Assembly: GCA_035079385.1 (NCBI GenBank)
Contig: JAVHKY010000001.1
Coordinates: 5,085,501 to 5,149,500 of the forward strand
Direction of reading: 5' to 3'
Origin: Aspidiotus rigidus
Lineage: Eukaryota > Arthropoda > Insecta > Hemiptera > Diaspididae
Length of the DNA: 64,000 nucleotides
Shown: positions 13,505-24,853 of the stretch, in pieces
Layout: every line of letters begins with the position of its first letter
How positions within the stretch are numbered: the stretch's first letter is position 1
Position numbers and translations under genes: made by a program
The notes under the pieces: generated by a model
What the model saw: the letters and a program-made list of their open reading frames with translations, nothing else
The model's database searches: none
Told to the model about the DNA's origin: nothing

Positions 13505-13862
13505 AAACCCGGTGTTCGCGCGCCGTCCGGCAGAGACTGATTTACCCTAATAGAAAACTAGAACATGGAAAAATTTCGACTTCTGAGCTATATACGATAG
13601 GAGGTAGACTCGGAAAATTTTTTCAAGTCCCCGTCCTATATTTAGGTTAGGTTCGCTTTCTTCTTGTCCATTTGCCTGCCAAATCGACGGCGAACACCGT
13701 ACATTTCTTCCATATTGGAAAAATGTCGACTTTCGAGCTATATACGATAGCAGGGGGACTCAGAAGGGACTCCAATTTTGAATTCGTCTCCCAGTATCAA
13801 AATCAATTCAACCCATTAAACAGATTCCCTGTGTTCCTCGTTTATCTTCGTTAAAGAAGTCG
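13505..13862. mobile_element. Composite repeat family, decayed copy E
   Basis: Contains single diverged 45-bp units (CTGAGCTATATACGATAGGAG, TTTCGAGCTATATACGATAG) and a reversed left end: CATTAAACAGATTCCCTGTG, then TTCCTCGTTTATCTTCGTTAA. The preceding TTACCCTAATAGAAAACTAGA resembles sequence just upstream of copy A (about 11100). Confidence 0.5.
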
Positions 13863-14403
13863 TAGTTTTTGGGAATGTAAGCTAGATCGAGTTGGATATC
13901 TAGGGGAGAGGGTCGCCATGGCAGGGAGAATGATATGATGGGGGGTAAAAGGTTCAATTTAACAGGTTTACAAGTTGAAATTTGAGAGGAAGAAGGAGAG
14001 CGAAGGTGGCGTAAGGTCGGTGATTTTAGATGAGAGAAAATTATTTTTGGTTACGTAATCAATTTTTATGTTGTGACTCACAAGATCCAAATAATGGTTA
14101 CTGACATTTGGATAGATGATAGGGTATGGAGAATAACAGGAATGAGTTGTGTGATGAGATTGTTTGAGTATGTATCTCGTAAAGATAAGAGGGAGGACAG
14201 AGAGTGAAGAGAGAGGATATACTACTTACTACGGCATGTAACAATATTAAATGAACACACCGCGACTAATAAGTAACCAAAATAAACCAAATTTAGACGA
14301 GTCAAACGGAAATAAATAAAACAAAATTAGTTGATCGAAAGAGAGAAAATTGAATTAAGCACGTCAAACGAAAATTTGAGAAAGAATAAAATTTTAGAAG
14401 GTG

Positions 14404-14631
14404 TTATGGGAAGAAAGTGAAGCGGTGTGAGTACATAGGTTGTTCCGGAAATCGAGCTGAGGCCCCCAAGAAGTGGGCAATTGACATTAATAAGTAGAAG
14501 TAAAGAAGAATCAGCACAAAAGCTTCAAAGGCCATATTGAGTGCTGATGATTGAACAGTGTTTAGTAATTTAAAAGTAGATTTACTGCATTGGGTGTAGA
14601 TTGGGGCTCCTTCTTTTAGGCTTTTGACCAC
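14404..14631 (-). pseudogene. Decayed non-LTR retrotransposon, thumb region fragment
   Basis: The minus-strand frame reads YTQCSKSTFKLLNTVQSSAL, then NMAFEAF. It resembles the conserved segment after the reverse transcriptase of I/Jockey-like elements, whose pattern is Y-G-S-A-S-x-S-x-L-x-x-L-D-x-V-x-x-x-A-L-R-x-A-x-G-A-F. The match is short and ends in unrelated sequence. Same strand and same kind of element as the 20.3-21.2 kb remnant. Confidence 0.45.
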
Positions 14632-14639
14632 CTAGTTTT

Positions 14640-16400
14640 TGGTGGCATTCTACTCGTAGTCCAGGGTGGGGTAGGTATTTGAGAATATTAGTGAAATTAA
14701 TTCAGACATTTCGCTTGTATACACACGTTAAGAATCTGTGAAATTCGGAAAAATGATATTTGATATTCTACAAAAAATTTTGAGTATTTGCTCTGAATTT
14801 TTCTAGAAAAGTAAATCATAAGTAGTTCGAGATATCCGACTATCCGTAAAATGTCTTTTGGTGTTTGTGATACTTTGTACCTAATTTTTGAAAATTGATC
14901 GCATTTGTTTTCTTTTCGACTTTACTATACAAAAAAGCACTTTTGAGTCGCCACGAATCCGTGTGGAATGTGCATAATAATGCTGTACGCATAGATGATA
15001 TTTGTTCAGTATGCGGGACAGTACGAGTGATAATTTTTATTTATTTACCTGGATATTTCCCGATTATTCGTATACTCGAATGTACCGGTTCAAAAATGAT
15101 AATGCGGGTCGTACTTGTATGCGAATCGCACCCGCGACTAAATGAAACTCACCGTCATCAAAAAAAGGGGAAAAGTAATTTATCCATGTAAACTGTGCAG
15201 TGTCTGTTTTGAGATATCATTCATCCTCATTCATGTTTGAAATTTATGCATTATCATCCAGTGAAAGTACAGCATTTGTAGACTCGCTACTATTACCTGC
15301 AATACAGTGCCTACGCATCAGATCTCTGGAAAAGCGTCAACGTATTTTTATTTCGCAATGATAATTCTTTTTTTATTTCCAGTATCTATTGTTTCGCGAC
15401 AAAGTGTAAATTTAGACTTTTAAAGGTACACTAGTTTGCTTCGAGTGATTTCAAATCACAAAATCATATGAATAGTATGGTTTGACAAAGTTTATTTCCT
15501 CGTCTTCTTCCCTCTTCGTATTTTTTGATAGCGAGAGAGAAAAGGCTGTTTCATTTATTTCTTATTCAATCACCATTCACGAAAAAATTTGATAGGCAGA
15601 AAATATTCGGAGTAGAGTCAAAAAACCATTGGTTTTTTTGGCAGGAAACCTACTCTATCTCTTTTGTTGAGGCGCGAGTGCATTCGTCTTTAATGACGTC
15701 ATTAATTCAACTTGGGTTAGGTTATGGGATTGAGGAAAGTTTCGACTCTCGAGCTGTATAATTTGATAATGGGACCAGCGCCCATCCGACTTTCAACCAG
15801 GAGGACTTGGAAAATTTCAACTCTTAAGCTATCCGACTTTTGTGACGTCATCATTTTCGAAGAAATGTCCAGAGACTTCGAAAATTTTTGACCATCGAGT
15901 TACAAACTAGAGAACAGGACTTGGGGGATAACGTCATCAACTTGTGACTTCATCAATCTAAGCTAGAAGAATTTTTGTCTATACTCGATATGATACATTA
16001 CCCTCGATATTATCGAAATTGGTATAGGCTGGATTATAGGTATTTTTCTAGTCTAGAACAAGTTCAGAGAGAGGCTTCAGGATATTTACTGTTCCGAATC
16101 GTACAACATGATAAATATTTCATCGGATGTGCTGAGATATAGTACAGATAATACAGATTGTTAAGCATACCAATATTCACTCTTGCGATTAAAGTCTCCC
16201 TCGCAGCAACTTTTTTTTTGAAGGATAAACTTGCTTTCTTTAAATCTGACGTTCTCCTCCCGCAAAAACCTTACAAAACTATTTCAATAATTGGTTTTGT
16301 ACATCTCGGAGACAGCTAATACGTCTACTCACTTGAACATGAAGAAAAACATCAAGAAAACACAAGTTAAAAAAATTATTTCCCACAGCAGGGCCGGGAA
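14640..16400. other. No gene recognised
   Basis: AT-rich. A 98-codon frame at 14895-15191 has no recognisable motif. A diverged 45-bp-family unit is visible at about 15730-15760 (GTTTCGACTCTCGAGCTGTA), and related text continues to about 15960. Confidence 0.35.
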
Positions 16401-16402
16401 GC

Positions 16403-16419
16403 TTGCGGGTTCCCCGCTG
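16403..16419 (+). repeat. 17-bp repeat, left partner
   Basis: TTGCGGGTTCCCCGCTG occurs here and as its exact reverse complement at 18752-18768. The pair brackets the piggyBac-like element with unequal spacing. The shared context (AGGGCC/GGCAGC) hints at two pieces of one older repeat. Confidence 0.6.
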
Positions 16420-16565
16420 GCCTGTAGATTCTTTCTCTGTCACATTATTGATCAAAGATATTATTATTTTTTCTTTTTTTCATTATATTTCGTGTAAATG
16501 ATCTTGCTCGGTACAAAAATTAATCTGAATGATTTTAAAGTCAAATCTGCTCCGGATTTCTTTAA

Positions 16566-18063
16566 CCCTTAATGTACTATGTGCCACATTTGGCACGTTC
16601 GAAAAAAACGGTCATATTTTCAAATGTAGACAATATTTTTTGATGAAAATAACGTAAGGGTGTTCAGTATTCGTATCCTCGTCAGCAAAACAAGTTTCAC
16701 AAAAAAATATCCATAAATACGAAATTTATGACGTTCGGAAGTAAGGATATTGCTTGATTGAAAATGCAAATTTTTGAAGCGCTCAAACTCCATGATTATT
16801 CACTCAAATGAAGTTATCCTTATGAAAAATTAAAAGATAGAGATCTCAACTTCCCATTTCTGAAATCAGACTCAGAAATTTCCTCTTAGTATCGATAAAA
16901 ATTACTCTTAAAGTTGAACGTGCCAGAAATGGCACATAGTACATCACGGTATTTTTTCAAAATCTATCATAATAGTTGAAAAAGGTCCGTATCGTCCTAT
17001 GTGCCGTTTTTGTCACAAACAGGTAAGGAAAACAGTATAAGGGATGCTTCCTATTGTAGGACAGAAAGAAGGCGGCACGCCGAATACATGTTGACTTTTT
17101 TTTCCTATCTACCTCTTTTTTTTTAGGTTAGGTAACAATGGATTTTTAAACAATTAACCTGTTCTCAATACAATGTAAGAGAAGAATGACTGCACTCTCA
17201 TCACTATGATTTCGGCGTGCGAAGTATACCTTTTACAGCGTAGACCTCTCAGAGTTGGGAGACCTCTTACAGTTGCGTAGAATGGGAAGTTTACCAAAAA
17301 ATACTTGAACAAGAGAGAAAGTAAAAGACGGAAAAATAAATAAAGAAAGGTCAGCTGACGGGAACTCCACCACTGTTTGTAAAATGAAAAAAAAAAAAAA
17401 AATGAAAAAAAAAAGGAAGGGAAAGAGAAGACAGTGAACAGGTAGCAGCTATTGAGAGCGCTGAACCCTTCTTATACGAGTTAACATGAAACAGGTAGAG
17501 TTGAGCATTATCATTGTTGGAAGGTAACCATCTTGTATGTATGTGCCAAAAGTGGCACATAGGACGAACCCGTGAAACAAGATTCAATAAATATAAACGC
17601 TCCCAGAAAATTAACGCTCGATCTGGCCCCTACTTAATTTGGGGTAATTACATATTTTAAACTACAAATTCAGAATATAAGGACGTTTGTCATCAGAAAA
17701 TTAAAACAAGCAAGAAATAGCACTTTTGTTCGAATGACTCTAAAATTAAAGAATACAAAACCTTGGTAAAACTAATGTTAGCCGTTGTAATGAATGGAAC
17801 TTCTATAACTCTAAAGAAAATCACCTTTGGCGTGATAAAATGAGCAAAAACTATTTTTCCGCTCGTGAAAACGTGACATTTATGTTTTACACTCAACAAC
17901 CGTAACGTACTATGTGCCACTTTTGGCACGTAGGGTCTCTACAAAAATTGAATGGGTAAAACTGAAATTTTTTTTGATGTTCGGGATATGTGGGGATACA
18001 TCTATGATATTTTACGCAAAAATTCCAAATTTTAAAACATTTCAAAATCCAGTACATTAAGGG
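16566..18063. mobile_element. piggyBac-like non-autonomous element, 1.5 kb
   Basis: Flanked by TTAA on both sides (16562-16565 and 18064-18067), with perfect 13-bp inverted termini CCCTTAATGTACT/AGTACATTAAGGG. TTAA duplication plus CCC-starting ends is the hallmark of piggyBac elements. Inside are several copies of a subterminal palindromic motif, TATGTGCCA-NNNN-TGGCAC, near 16578, 16922, 17544 and 17908, with a variant near 16998. No transposase reading frame is present; the open frames inside are short and unrecognised. Confidence 0.8.
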
Positions 18064-18412
18064 TTAAGCACCTGTTTGGAGCGGTCGAATTTTGAAAATT
18101 TTTGTTTATTTTTCAAGTGTTCGACATTGGATAGGAACAGAGGTGAGAAAACTTTTTGGTGAGGTGGCACTTGCAAAAACTATTGCGAAGTGAAAAGGTA
18201 ATATAATACCTAAAACTTCCCAGGAATGGACCAATCAAGTAGCAAGCTCACTCGCAGAAAGGTCTCATAATAGGTACTCAAACTATCTAAGGCAATAAGA
18301 ATGGTGTTGTAAATATTTGAGGTGATCCAAACCAGAAAACCACTTCGAATACTCAGAAATTTGATTTCTTATTGAATGCGAGAATTCACTCCACGAAGTG
18401 CTTTGCACAACA

Positions 18413-18582
18413 GCTATAATTTATTTTTCCTAATACGTGCTACAAAAGCGCGCTCTTTCTTAAGTGAAAAGCGTCGTGATTGCCCTACCGTGCGTCACGC
18501 TATTAAACGTGCTTTGGAACAGTGGGGAATTTCTTCACTATTTCGCTTTCTCGCACGTATTAGGAAAAATAGCGTTCTATAC
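18413..18582. repeat. Inverted repeat with about 20-bp arms
   Basis: TTATTTTTCCTAATACGTGC at about 18421 pairs with GCACGTATTAGGAAAAATAG at about 18554, with one mismatch. Weaker complementarity continues inward (AAGTGAAAAGCG against CGCTTTCTCG). It is probably a foldback element; I could not find a target duplication. Confidence 0.55.
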
Positions 18583-18751
18583 ACCTTGGAATGCGATTGC
18601 AGCACTCGCCAGTCGCAACACATCGGCAATCGCTTACTTTTCCAACTTGTATAGAAATTTACTAAGTTTATTTAAAAAAAAAAAAAGAGAATATTAAAAA
18701 GAGAGAAAAACCCCCCCAAAAAATTAGAAGCCATTGCAGACGTTGCAATGG

Positions 18752-18768
18752 CAGCGGGGAACCCGCAA
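18752..18768 (-). repeat. 17-bp repeat, right partner
   Basis: Exact reverse complement of the copy at 16403-16419. It is followed by ordinary AT-rich sequence and then by the minisatellite from about 18855. Confidence 0.6.
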
Positions 18769-18854
18769 TTCCTTAACTCGACCTCTCAGGTGGTGTGGAA
18801 CTGAGTTGATAATCTTGTCATATAATTCAATCGAAATTATCATTTTACATTTTC

Positions 18855-19880
18855 CCTATCATATATAGCTCAAGACTCGAAATTCTTCCAAGTCCCCCTC
18901 CTATCATATATAGCTCGAGTCTCAAAATTTTACCAAGTTTTTGGTTGGACGGCGGAAGGTAGCTCGAAAGTCAAAATACTTCCAAGTCCCCCCCCCCATT
19001 ATATATAGCTCAAGACTTGAAATTCTAAGTCCCCCTCCTGTCATATATATCTCAAGACTTGAAATTCTTCTAAGTCCCCCTCCTATCATATATAGTTCGA
19101 GTCTCAAAATTTTTCCAAGTTTTTGGTTGGACGGCGGACGGTAGCTCGAAAGTCAAAATTCTTCCAAGTCCCCCCACCCCCTATTATATATAGCTCGAGA
19201 CTTTAAATTCTTCTAAGTCCCGTAACCTAACCTAACCTGCGGACGCGGAAGTGGACGTTTTCTGAGGATGTAATCCCCTAACCCCCCCCCCCTATTATAT
19301 ATAGCTCGAGACTTCAAATTCTTCTAAGTCCCCCTCCTTTCATATATAACTCGAGACATTATATATAGCTCGAGACTTTAAATTCTTCCAAGTCCCCCTC
19401 CTTTCGTATATAACTCGAGACTCGAAATTCTTCCAAGTCCCGTAACCTAACCTAACCTGCGGACGCGGAAGTGGACGTTTTCTGAGGATGTAATCCCCTA
19501 ACCCCCCCCCCCCCCCTATTATATATAGCTCGAGACTTTAAATTCTTCTAAGTCCCCCTCCTTTCATATATAACTCGAGACATTATATATAGCTCGAGAC
19601 TTTAAATTCTTCCAAGTCCCCCTCCTTTCGTATATAACTCGAGACTCGAAATTCTTCTAAGTCCCGTAACCTAACCTAACCTGCGGACGCGGACGTTTTC
19701 TGAGGATGTAATCTCCTAACCCCCCCCCCTCCCCCTATTATATATAGCTCGAGACTTAAAATTCTTCCAAGTCCCCCTCCTTTCATATATAACTCGAGAC
19801 TCGAAATTCTTCTAAGTCTCGTAACCTAACCTAACCTGCGGACGCAGACGCGGACGTTTTCTGAGGATGTAATCTCCTAA
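18855..19880. repeat. Minisatellite array with telomere-like CCTAACCTAACC blocks
   Basis: Units related to the 45-bp repeat (TATATATAGCTCGAGACTT, TTCTTCCAAGTCCCCCTCC) alternate with a block CGTAACCTAACCTAACCTGC, GGACGCGGA(AGT)GGACG, TTTTCTGAGGATGTAATC. The block starts at about 19221, 19441, 19665 and 19820 (spacing 220, 224, 155 bp). Poly-C runs of 8-16 follow it. CCTAA is the complement of the arthropod telomere unit TTAGG, but with only two or three units per block this is not a telomere. Confidence 0.75.
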
Positions 19881-20269
19881 CAAAATGGATAGAGGTTTCC
19901 CCGCTAAAACGGGTCATAATAAGGGCTTCGACAGAAGGTCATTTCGCCCAATCGTAGTAAGAGATATTTATAGAATTCGAAGCTTTGTAAACGGAGAGAC
20001 TGGGCGAGTGAACAAGTAAAGGAGTAGAGAACAGGAAAGAAACATGGAGTATTAATAGAGAAACAAAAGGAAATTAGATGTTTGATGTAGTGAGAATTGA
20101 GTGAAGGCTGTCTTGCAGTGAAGAAAGTTGGGAGCGCTGAAAGACAATGAGATTTAAATCTGCTATGTGGTCTTCTTCGGGATGAAGGGGGCAAAAAGGA
20201 GAGATACCTTCAATAAACCTATTCAAATTGCCTGAGTGTCTGTTCTGGAAGGTAATATTATTATCTTCC

Positions 20270-21215
20270 CGGACAATACTTTGAATTAGATTTTGACTGA
20301 TGAGGAGAAACTTCTGTAAAGATTGCGAGGGACAACCTGCTACAGTTGCTTTATCGGCTCGTTAGTTACCCTCGATACCGCTGCGCCTCAGGATCCACAG
20401 GAAGGAAGTGAGTGTGTTTCAAACTCGTAGCAAACGTTCTAGAATATTACGAATACAGAGGGTCAGTGACTTGGTATCATGACCATACCTATAGAGGATT
20501 CTATGATGGAGAGCAGCGCAGAAAGAGAGTAACTGTTGTTGAGTTTAACTGGAATGATTAGATTGGTGGACGAAGGTAAGGGCCTCATGAATGACCGCAA
20601 CCTAGCAGTTGAAGGAGGAGGAGCCTAGACAGATCTGGCAATATTTTGTGAAATTTGGATGTGTGTCATAGAATGCTGAGCCACAAGAGGATGACATTTT
20701 GGAACCAACTGTAAAGATTAACCCATGGCCACGAAATCTTGATGAAATATGTTCTGAAAATTGTTGGGGATTATTAATGTGGTGTTCGATAATGAAAGTA
20801 GTAAGGGACCAGCGATCAAAGATTTCAAAAAAATGGTCTGGATGAACGGAAGTGATGTTAAAAGTTTGGAGTCCTTACATAAAAAAAATGTCTACCAGAG
20901 GTTTCCCTTTTCGGGGATAAAACGCCATGACTGGGATATGTTGGAGATTGAATTGATAAGTGCGCTAGCAATACGTGTGCAGAATTTTCGAGTGAGTCAA
21001 GTTCTTCTAAGTTACGGCTGGGGTATTTTAGCTTCCGTTTCCATAGCCGATGGACGTATCAGTAAAAAAGGCACCTGTCCCAATAGAAATACATTGAGCG
21101 GACGCTTTTGTCGCAGTTAACTCCTCAATTGAGAATAGTTTTGAGAACTGAATTGTTTTCCCATCATATATTTCAAAAAAACATTTAATGAAAGGAAGAC
21201 TTTGAAACATAAGTT
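20270..21215 (-). pseudogene. Decayed non-LTR retrotransposon, RNase H region
   Basis: On the minus strand, with stops and frame breaks, I read GLIFTVGSKMSSSCGSAFYD (about 20650-20720). This matches the start of a retroelement RNase H (consensus TDGSK...GSAFY). Further on come EALTFVHQS and LCIRNILERL, then FLWILRRSGIEGN followed by RADKATVAGC (about 20330-20400), matching the F-W-V-P-S-H-x-G-I-x-G-N-E-x-A-D-x-A motif. The upstream KFCTRIASALINSISN and FTDTSIGYGNGS (about 21030) may be more of the same. Placement is in the I/Jockey-like group with RNase H. Several stops make it inactive. Confidence 0.6.
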
Positions 21216-22729
21216 GTGAGAATTAGCCTTTTTCTTGATGAAATACGATGATTTTGAGTTGTCAAGATTCATGGTAAGCTCAGTTATGGTATATAGGTTT
21301 TATTTTACTGGAGATTGGATCTGTTAAAATGAAACAGAAGAGCATTGTATCTCCCTTAAGAAACTTTATTGATTTTATTTACGCGCGCGAATGTGTAAAA
21401 CACATTTAGCCTTTGCTCAAATTATATACTTATTAGCAAAGTAGATATTACGAATGTATTTTATTCGGACCATTGGGTAAACGTGAGTAAGGTTTGCGTG
21501 TTTATTTAGGCTGACTAATAATTTACACGAATTGTTGCGTTGACGTTGGCATTATTTTTCGAAATGCGGGAAACTCATACATGTGTCACGAAAGAATACT
21601 GTGAACAATATTTTTTCATCCTTTATACATTCGTGAAATACAAAAGTTTCGTATCTGGATGATTTGCTTATACTTGACTACATGTTCATTAATCATCCTA
21701 CTTCGATATGAGGACTAACACACGTCTAGAGAGGATAATTGTATCATGTACCATGATAGAAACATTAGGAAAATTAGACCGAGTCTATTGAATAATTTCA
21801 AATAAGTATGAACGATTTATAAAAATAATGGAAGAAAACTGCGAAGATATAAGTTGAAGGTTAGGTTTAGAACATTCGCATTAGCATTTGCGATAGCCTC
21901 TTGGCCTACATCACATATGCTTGAAGTCGTTCCATGCTACCCCTCGAATGCCTTAATTAAATCACAAGGAAGCTTCTTGGATTGAACTACGGTCTATCGG
22001 GAATGGTGAACTGAAGAGTTCACCTCTGTCCGAACGATTGGTAATCGCTTCTGGCACGCTTTTTCATATTATAATGCGTGCGAACGAGTAATTTGAGTTA
22101 CTAAAACTTAGTTGAAATATATAGGGTGCCATTTATGCTCGGGAAAAATCTTTGTCAGTGCGACAATAGAAAAAGGCTGTAGACCAATGTGAATTTATAC
22201 ACGACTAAAAATTGGTATGACAGTGAGAGGAACGGATTTATGACCGGCATTAATTTCTCACGACAAAAAATTACATTTACCCACTACATAAATTAGCATG
22301 TGTTTGATCACGACTACATTGTAAGACAAATATGGACAGGATTAAAACGTAAATGTTGACCATAAAAACGTGATCTGCATGCACAATTGGTTCAAAATCG
22401 AATAGAAAATTAATTAAAAAAAAAAAAAAAAAACAGGAAATTATATTCTGAAAAGTTTTTATTCCCTGCTTGGTCATTGCTAGTCTTCCAGTTTTTTCTT
22501 TTCTTTTCATTCAGTCTTGCTACCACAAGAGGTGTCAATAATTTCAGACGAATTTTCATATTTCGAAAATGCTCGCAATTATAACAGAAGTGGCGACAAG
22601 TGTTTTCCTTTTTATACAAAAATCCGTCTGGACAAGAATTCGAACTAATTATAGAATTTGCTGAACACTTCCCCGTACTGTTGGTTTCAATATCAGCAGT
22701 AAACTAAATTTCCTCGTACGTGGACTATG
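21216..22729. other. No gene recognised
   Basis: AT-rich sequence with homopolymer A/T runs (for example near 22414). No repeats with clear ends and no open frame with a known motif. Confidence 0.35.
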
Positions 22730-23380
22730 GGTATAGGAAGCCGAATAAATGTAAATGATTTAGGTGGGAGATTGTCGATCATAAATTTCGTTATAAACAG
22801 AGACGGATTCTTCGGCATTTTTTCTAAGCAGCCGAATAGGATAAAAATTATATAGAAATACGTTTCAAGGGTAATAGAGCCCACAAGCAAAATTTTATTT
22901 TGCCAAAAATTGCCGAAAATGGGTCAAGTTGCCGAAAATGGGTGTAATTGCCGAATATTTGCCGAAAGTGCTGTTCTTGAAAGTTTTATCAAAAATGTAC
23001 CCTCCAATTTGAAAAAATTAGCGAATTTTTGCCAAAACAGCACGTTTTTACAAGTTTTTAACACTTGATACCGTAAGATAAGAGAAAACCTGGAAGAGAT
23101 GTACCTACTTAGAATAGTGAAAATTAATACGGTCACCTAACAAATCCAAACAAATTTTAAGCGATCGTCGAACACGTTTTCTACGAGAAAATGTAGAGAA
23201 GCATTTACTAGTTATGTACCACAAAAAATTTTTGTAAAGTGACCACTTTTATGTGATTTTTTCCTCCTATGACCATTAAATTCCAAGTATTTTTTCATGT
23301 TGCCGAAAAGTGCCGAAAATACAACATTTGATTGCCGAAAATTTATATTTTAGTTGCCGAAAAATCTGTTATCTGGTTAT
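22730..23380. repeat. Cluster of GCCGAAAA words
   Basis: TTGCCGAAAATGGGT, TTGCCGAATATT, TGCCGAAAGTGC and similar words occur about ten times, packed at 22903-22970 and 23300-23362 with AT-rich sequence between. The two packed ends could be subterminal repeats of a non-autonomous element. No ends were identified. Confidence 0.45.
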
Positions 23381-23974
23381 AAATATTAGGTTGAGTTGAC
23401 CAGTCAGTCGACAGCAGCAGAAAGATGAAGACCCCAGCCGAGGGGTACGTAAAGGGAGTAACTCAAATCAGTACAAAAATTACAAGCTACGCGAAGAATC
23501 ACAGATACAGCCACCGGGCACTTTCGGTTAAATAACTATCTTCAAAGCGTGAAGACCTCCCCCCTTCATGTACAATCGTAGCGTTCAAAAACGTATTGAT
23601 CCAAAAGCGGTAGTTCCCTAATTACGGTTGAATCACAAAGAAGCCAGAAGTCGGTAATATCAGTCGAGTTACTGTTGAAGAAGTCTGAAGAGCCTACTGA
23701 GAATCTAGTTGGTGAACAAAGTTGATCACTGAGATTGTGGATTGAAAACTGACGTCTTGTTTCTGAACCCTGGGTTTGATAGTTCTTGATTTATTTAGGT
23801 GAATAAATCATTGATCATAATACATGTGGACATGGACAGCCTTCATAAAAGTTGATCCTTCAAGTTGACAAATTTTTCGGAATTTTTCAACTTTTTTCAG
23901 CACTTAATGTTTTTTGTAAAATGAGTCCGCCACTATAGCAGACAAAAATATTATAATAATTCGCAGCTTTTTTT

Positions 23975-24556
23975 TAACAGGGAACCTGTTTTATGGGGGG
24001 CTATTTGAGAAATCTGGCGTCCGCCGTCCAGCGAAAAACTTGGAAAAATTTCGACCCTCGAGCCATATAATTATGATAATAGAGCGACTTAGAAAAATGT
24101 CGACTCTCGAGCTATATATGATAGGAGGGGGACTTGGAAAAATTTCGACTCTCGAGCTATATATGATAGGAGGGGGACTAGAAAAAATTTCGACTCTCGA
24201 GCTATATATGATAGAAGGGGGACTTGGAAAAATTTCGACTCTCGAGCTATATATGATAGCAGGGGGACTTAGAAAAATTTCGACTCTCGAGCCATATATG
24301 ATAGGAGAGGGACTAGAAAAAATTTCGACTCTCGAGCTATATATGATCGGAGGGGGACTTGGGAAAATTTCGACTCTCGAGCGAGAAAAATTTAGATTCT
24401 CAAACTATATTATGATAGGCTTATAGTAGGTCTAGGCCTTCTTTATACTATCTTTATCTAGGTCCAGGCTTCCTTGAATTTTCAATACCAAATCCCATTC
24501 CACTCATAAAACAGGTTCCTTGCGTTCCTCGTTTAACTTCGTTAAGGAAGCCGTCG
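23975..24556 (-). mobile_element. Composite repeat family, copy C (reverse orientation)
   Basis: Starts TAACAGGGAACCTGTTTTAT, then a short GC-rich segment and about seven 45-bp units (24050-24380; GACTCTCGAGCTATATATGA, TAGGAGGGGGACTTGGAAAA). It continues with the GGTCTAGGCCTTC...GGCTTCCTTGAATTTTCA domain and ends CATAAAACAGGTTCC, CGTTCCTCGTTTAACTTCGT, TAAGGAAGCCGT. Its end-to-end match to copy B in reverse defines the element ends. A 128-codon open frame at 24040-24426 is the periodicity artefact described for copy B. Confidence 0.7.
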
Positions 24557-24616
24557 TTTTTCGTCTCTCGGAGAACCTTGTGACTGGCCACCATTTCCTC
24601 AATAACGAGATAAGAA

Positions 24617-24853
24617 CTACATATAAAAATTGGTTAATTGCAGTGTATATGCTGTTTTAATCGCACGGTTTGTGGCTTCTACTCCATCATTTCTACTTGG
24701 ATACCCAGGAAAGTGTACGAAGGTCTGAATGTGGGGGCGGAAGGTTACGAGGTCGAATCTGTAAAATGAGATGAAAAACTTTTCAAGTACATAAGCGAGA
24801 AGGCGGAACTTTCCTTTCCCAACAGTATCTTTCCCTCCACCTTTACTTTTCAT
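24617..24853 (-). pseudogene. Possible RNase H fragment of a non-LTR retrotransposon
   Basis: The minus-strand frame contains IQTFVHFPGYPSRNDGVEAT followed by NRAIKTAY. It resembles the end of retroelement RNase H (V-H-x-P-G-H-x-x-x-x-G-N-E-x-A-D-x-A-A-K). Several key residues differ (H to Y, D to N), so it is either decayed or a chance likeness. It lies directly beside copy C of the composite repeat. Confidence 0.35.

Noticed and set aside
19221..19880. Telomere
   Set aside because: Only two or three CCTAA units per block, embedded in a minisatellite with unrelated sequence on both sides.
20761..21120. 119-codon open frame on +
   Set aside because: It is antisense to a recognisable decayed retrotransposon RNase H region and has no motif of its own.
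24040..24426. 128-codon open frame rich in ISTLELYMIGGGL repeats
   Set aside because: A by-product of the 45-bp minisatellite (15 codons per unit), open in other frames too.
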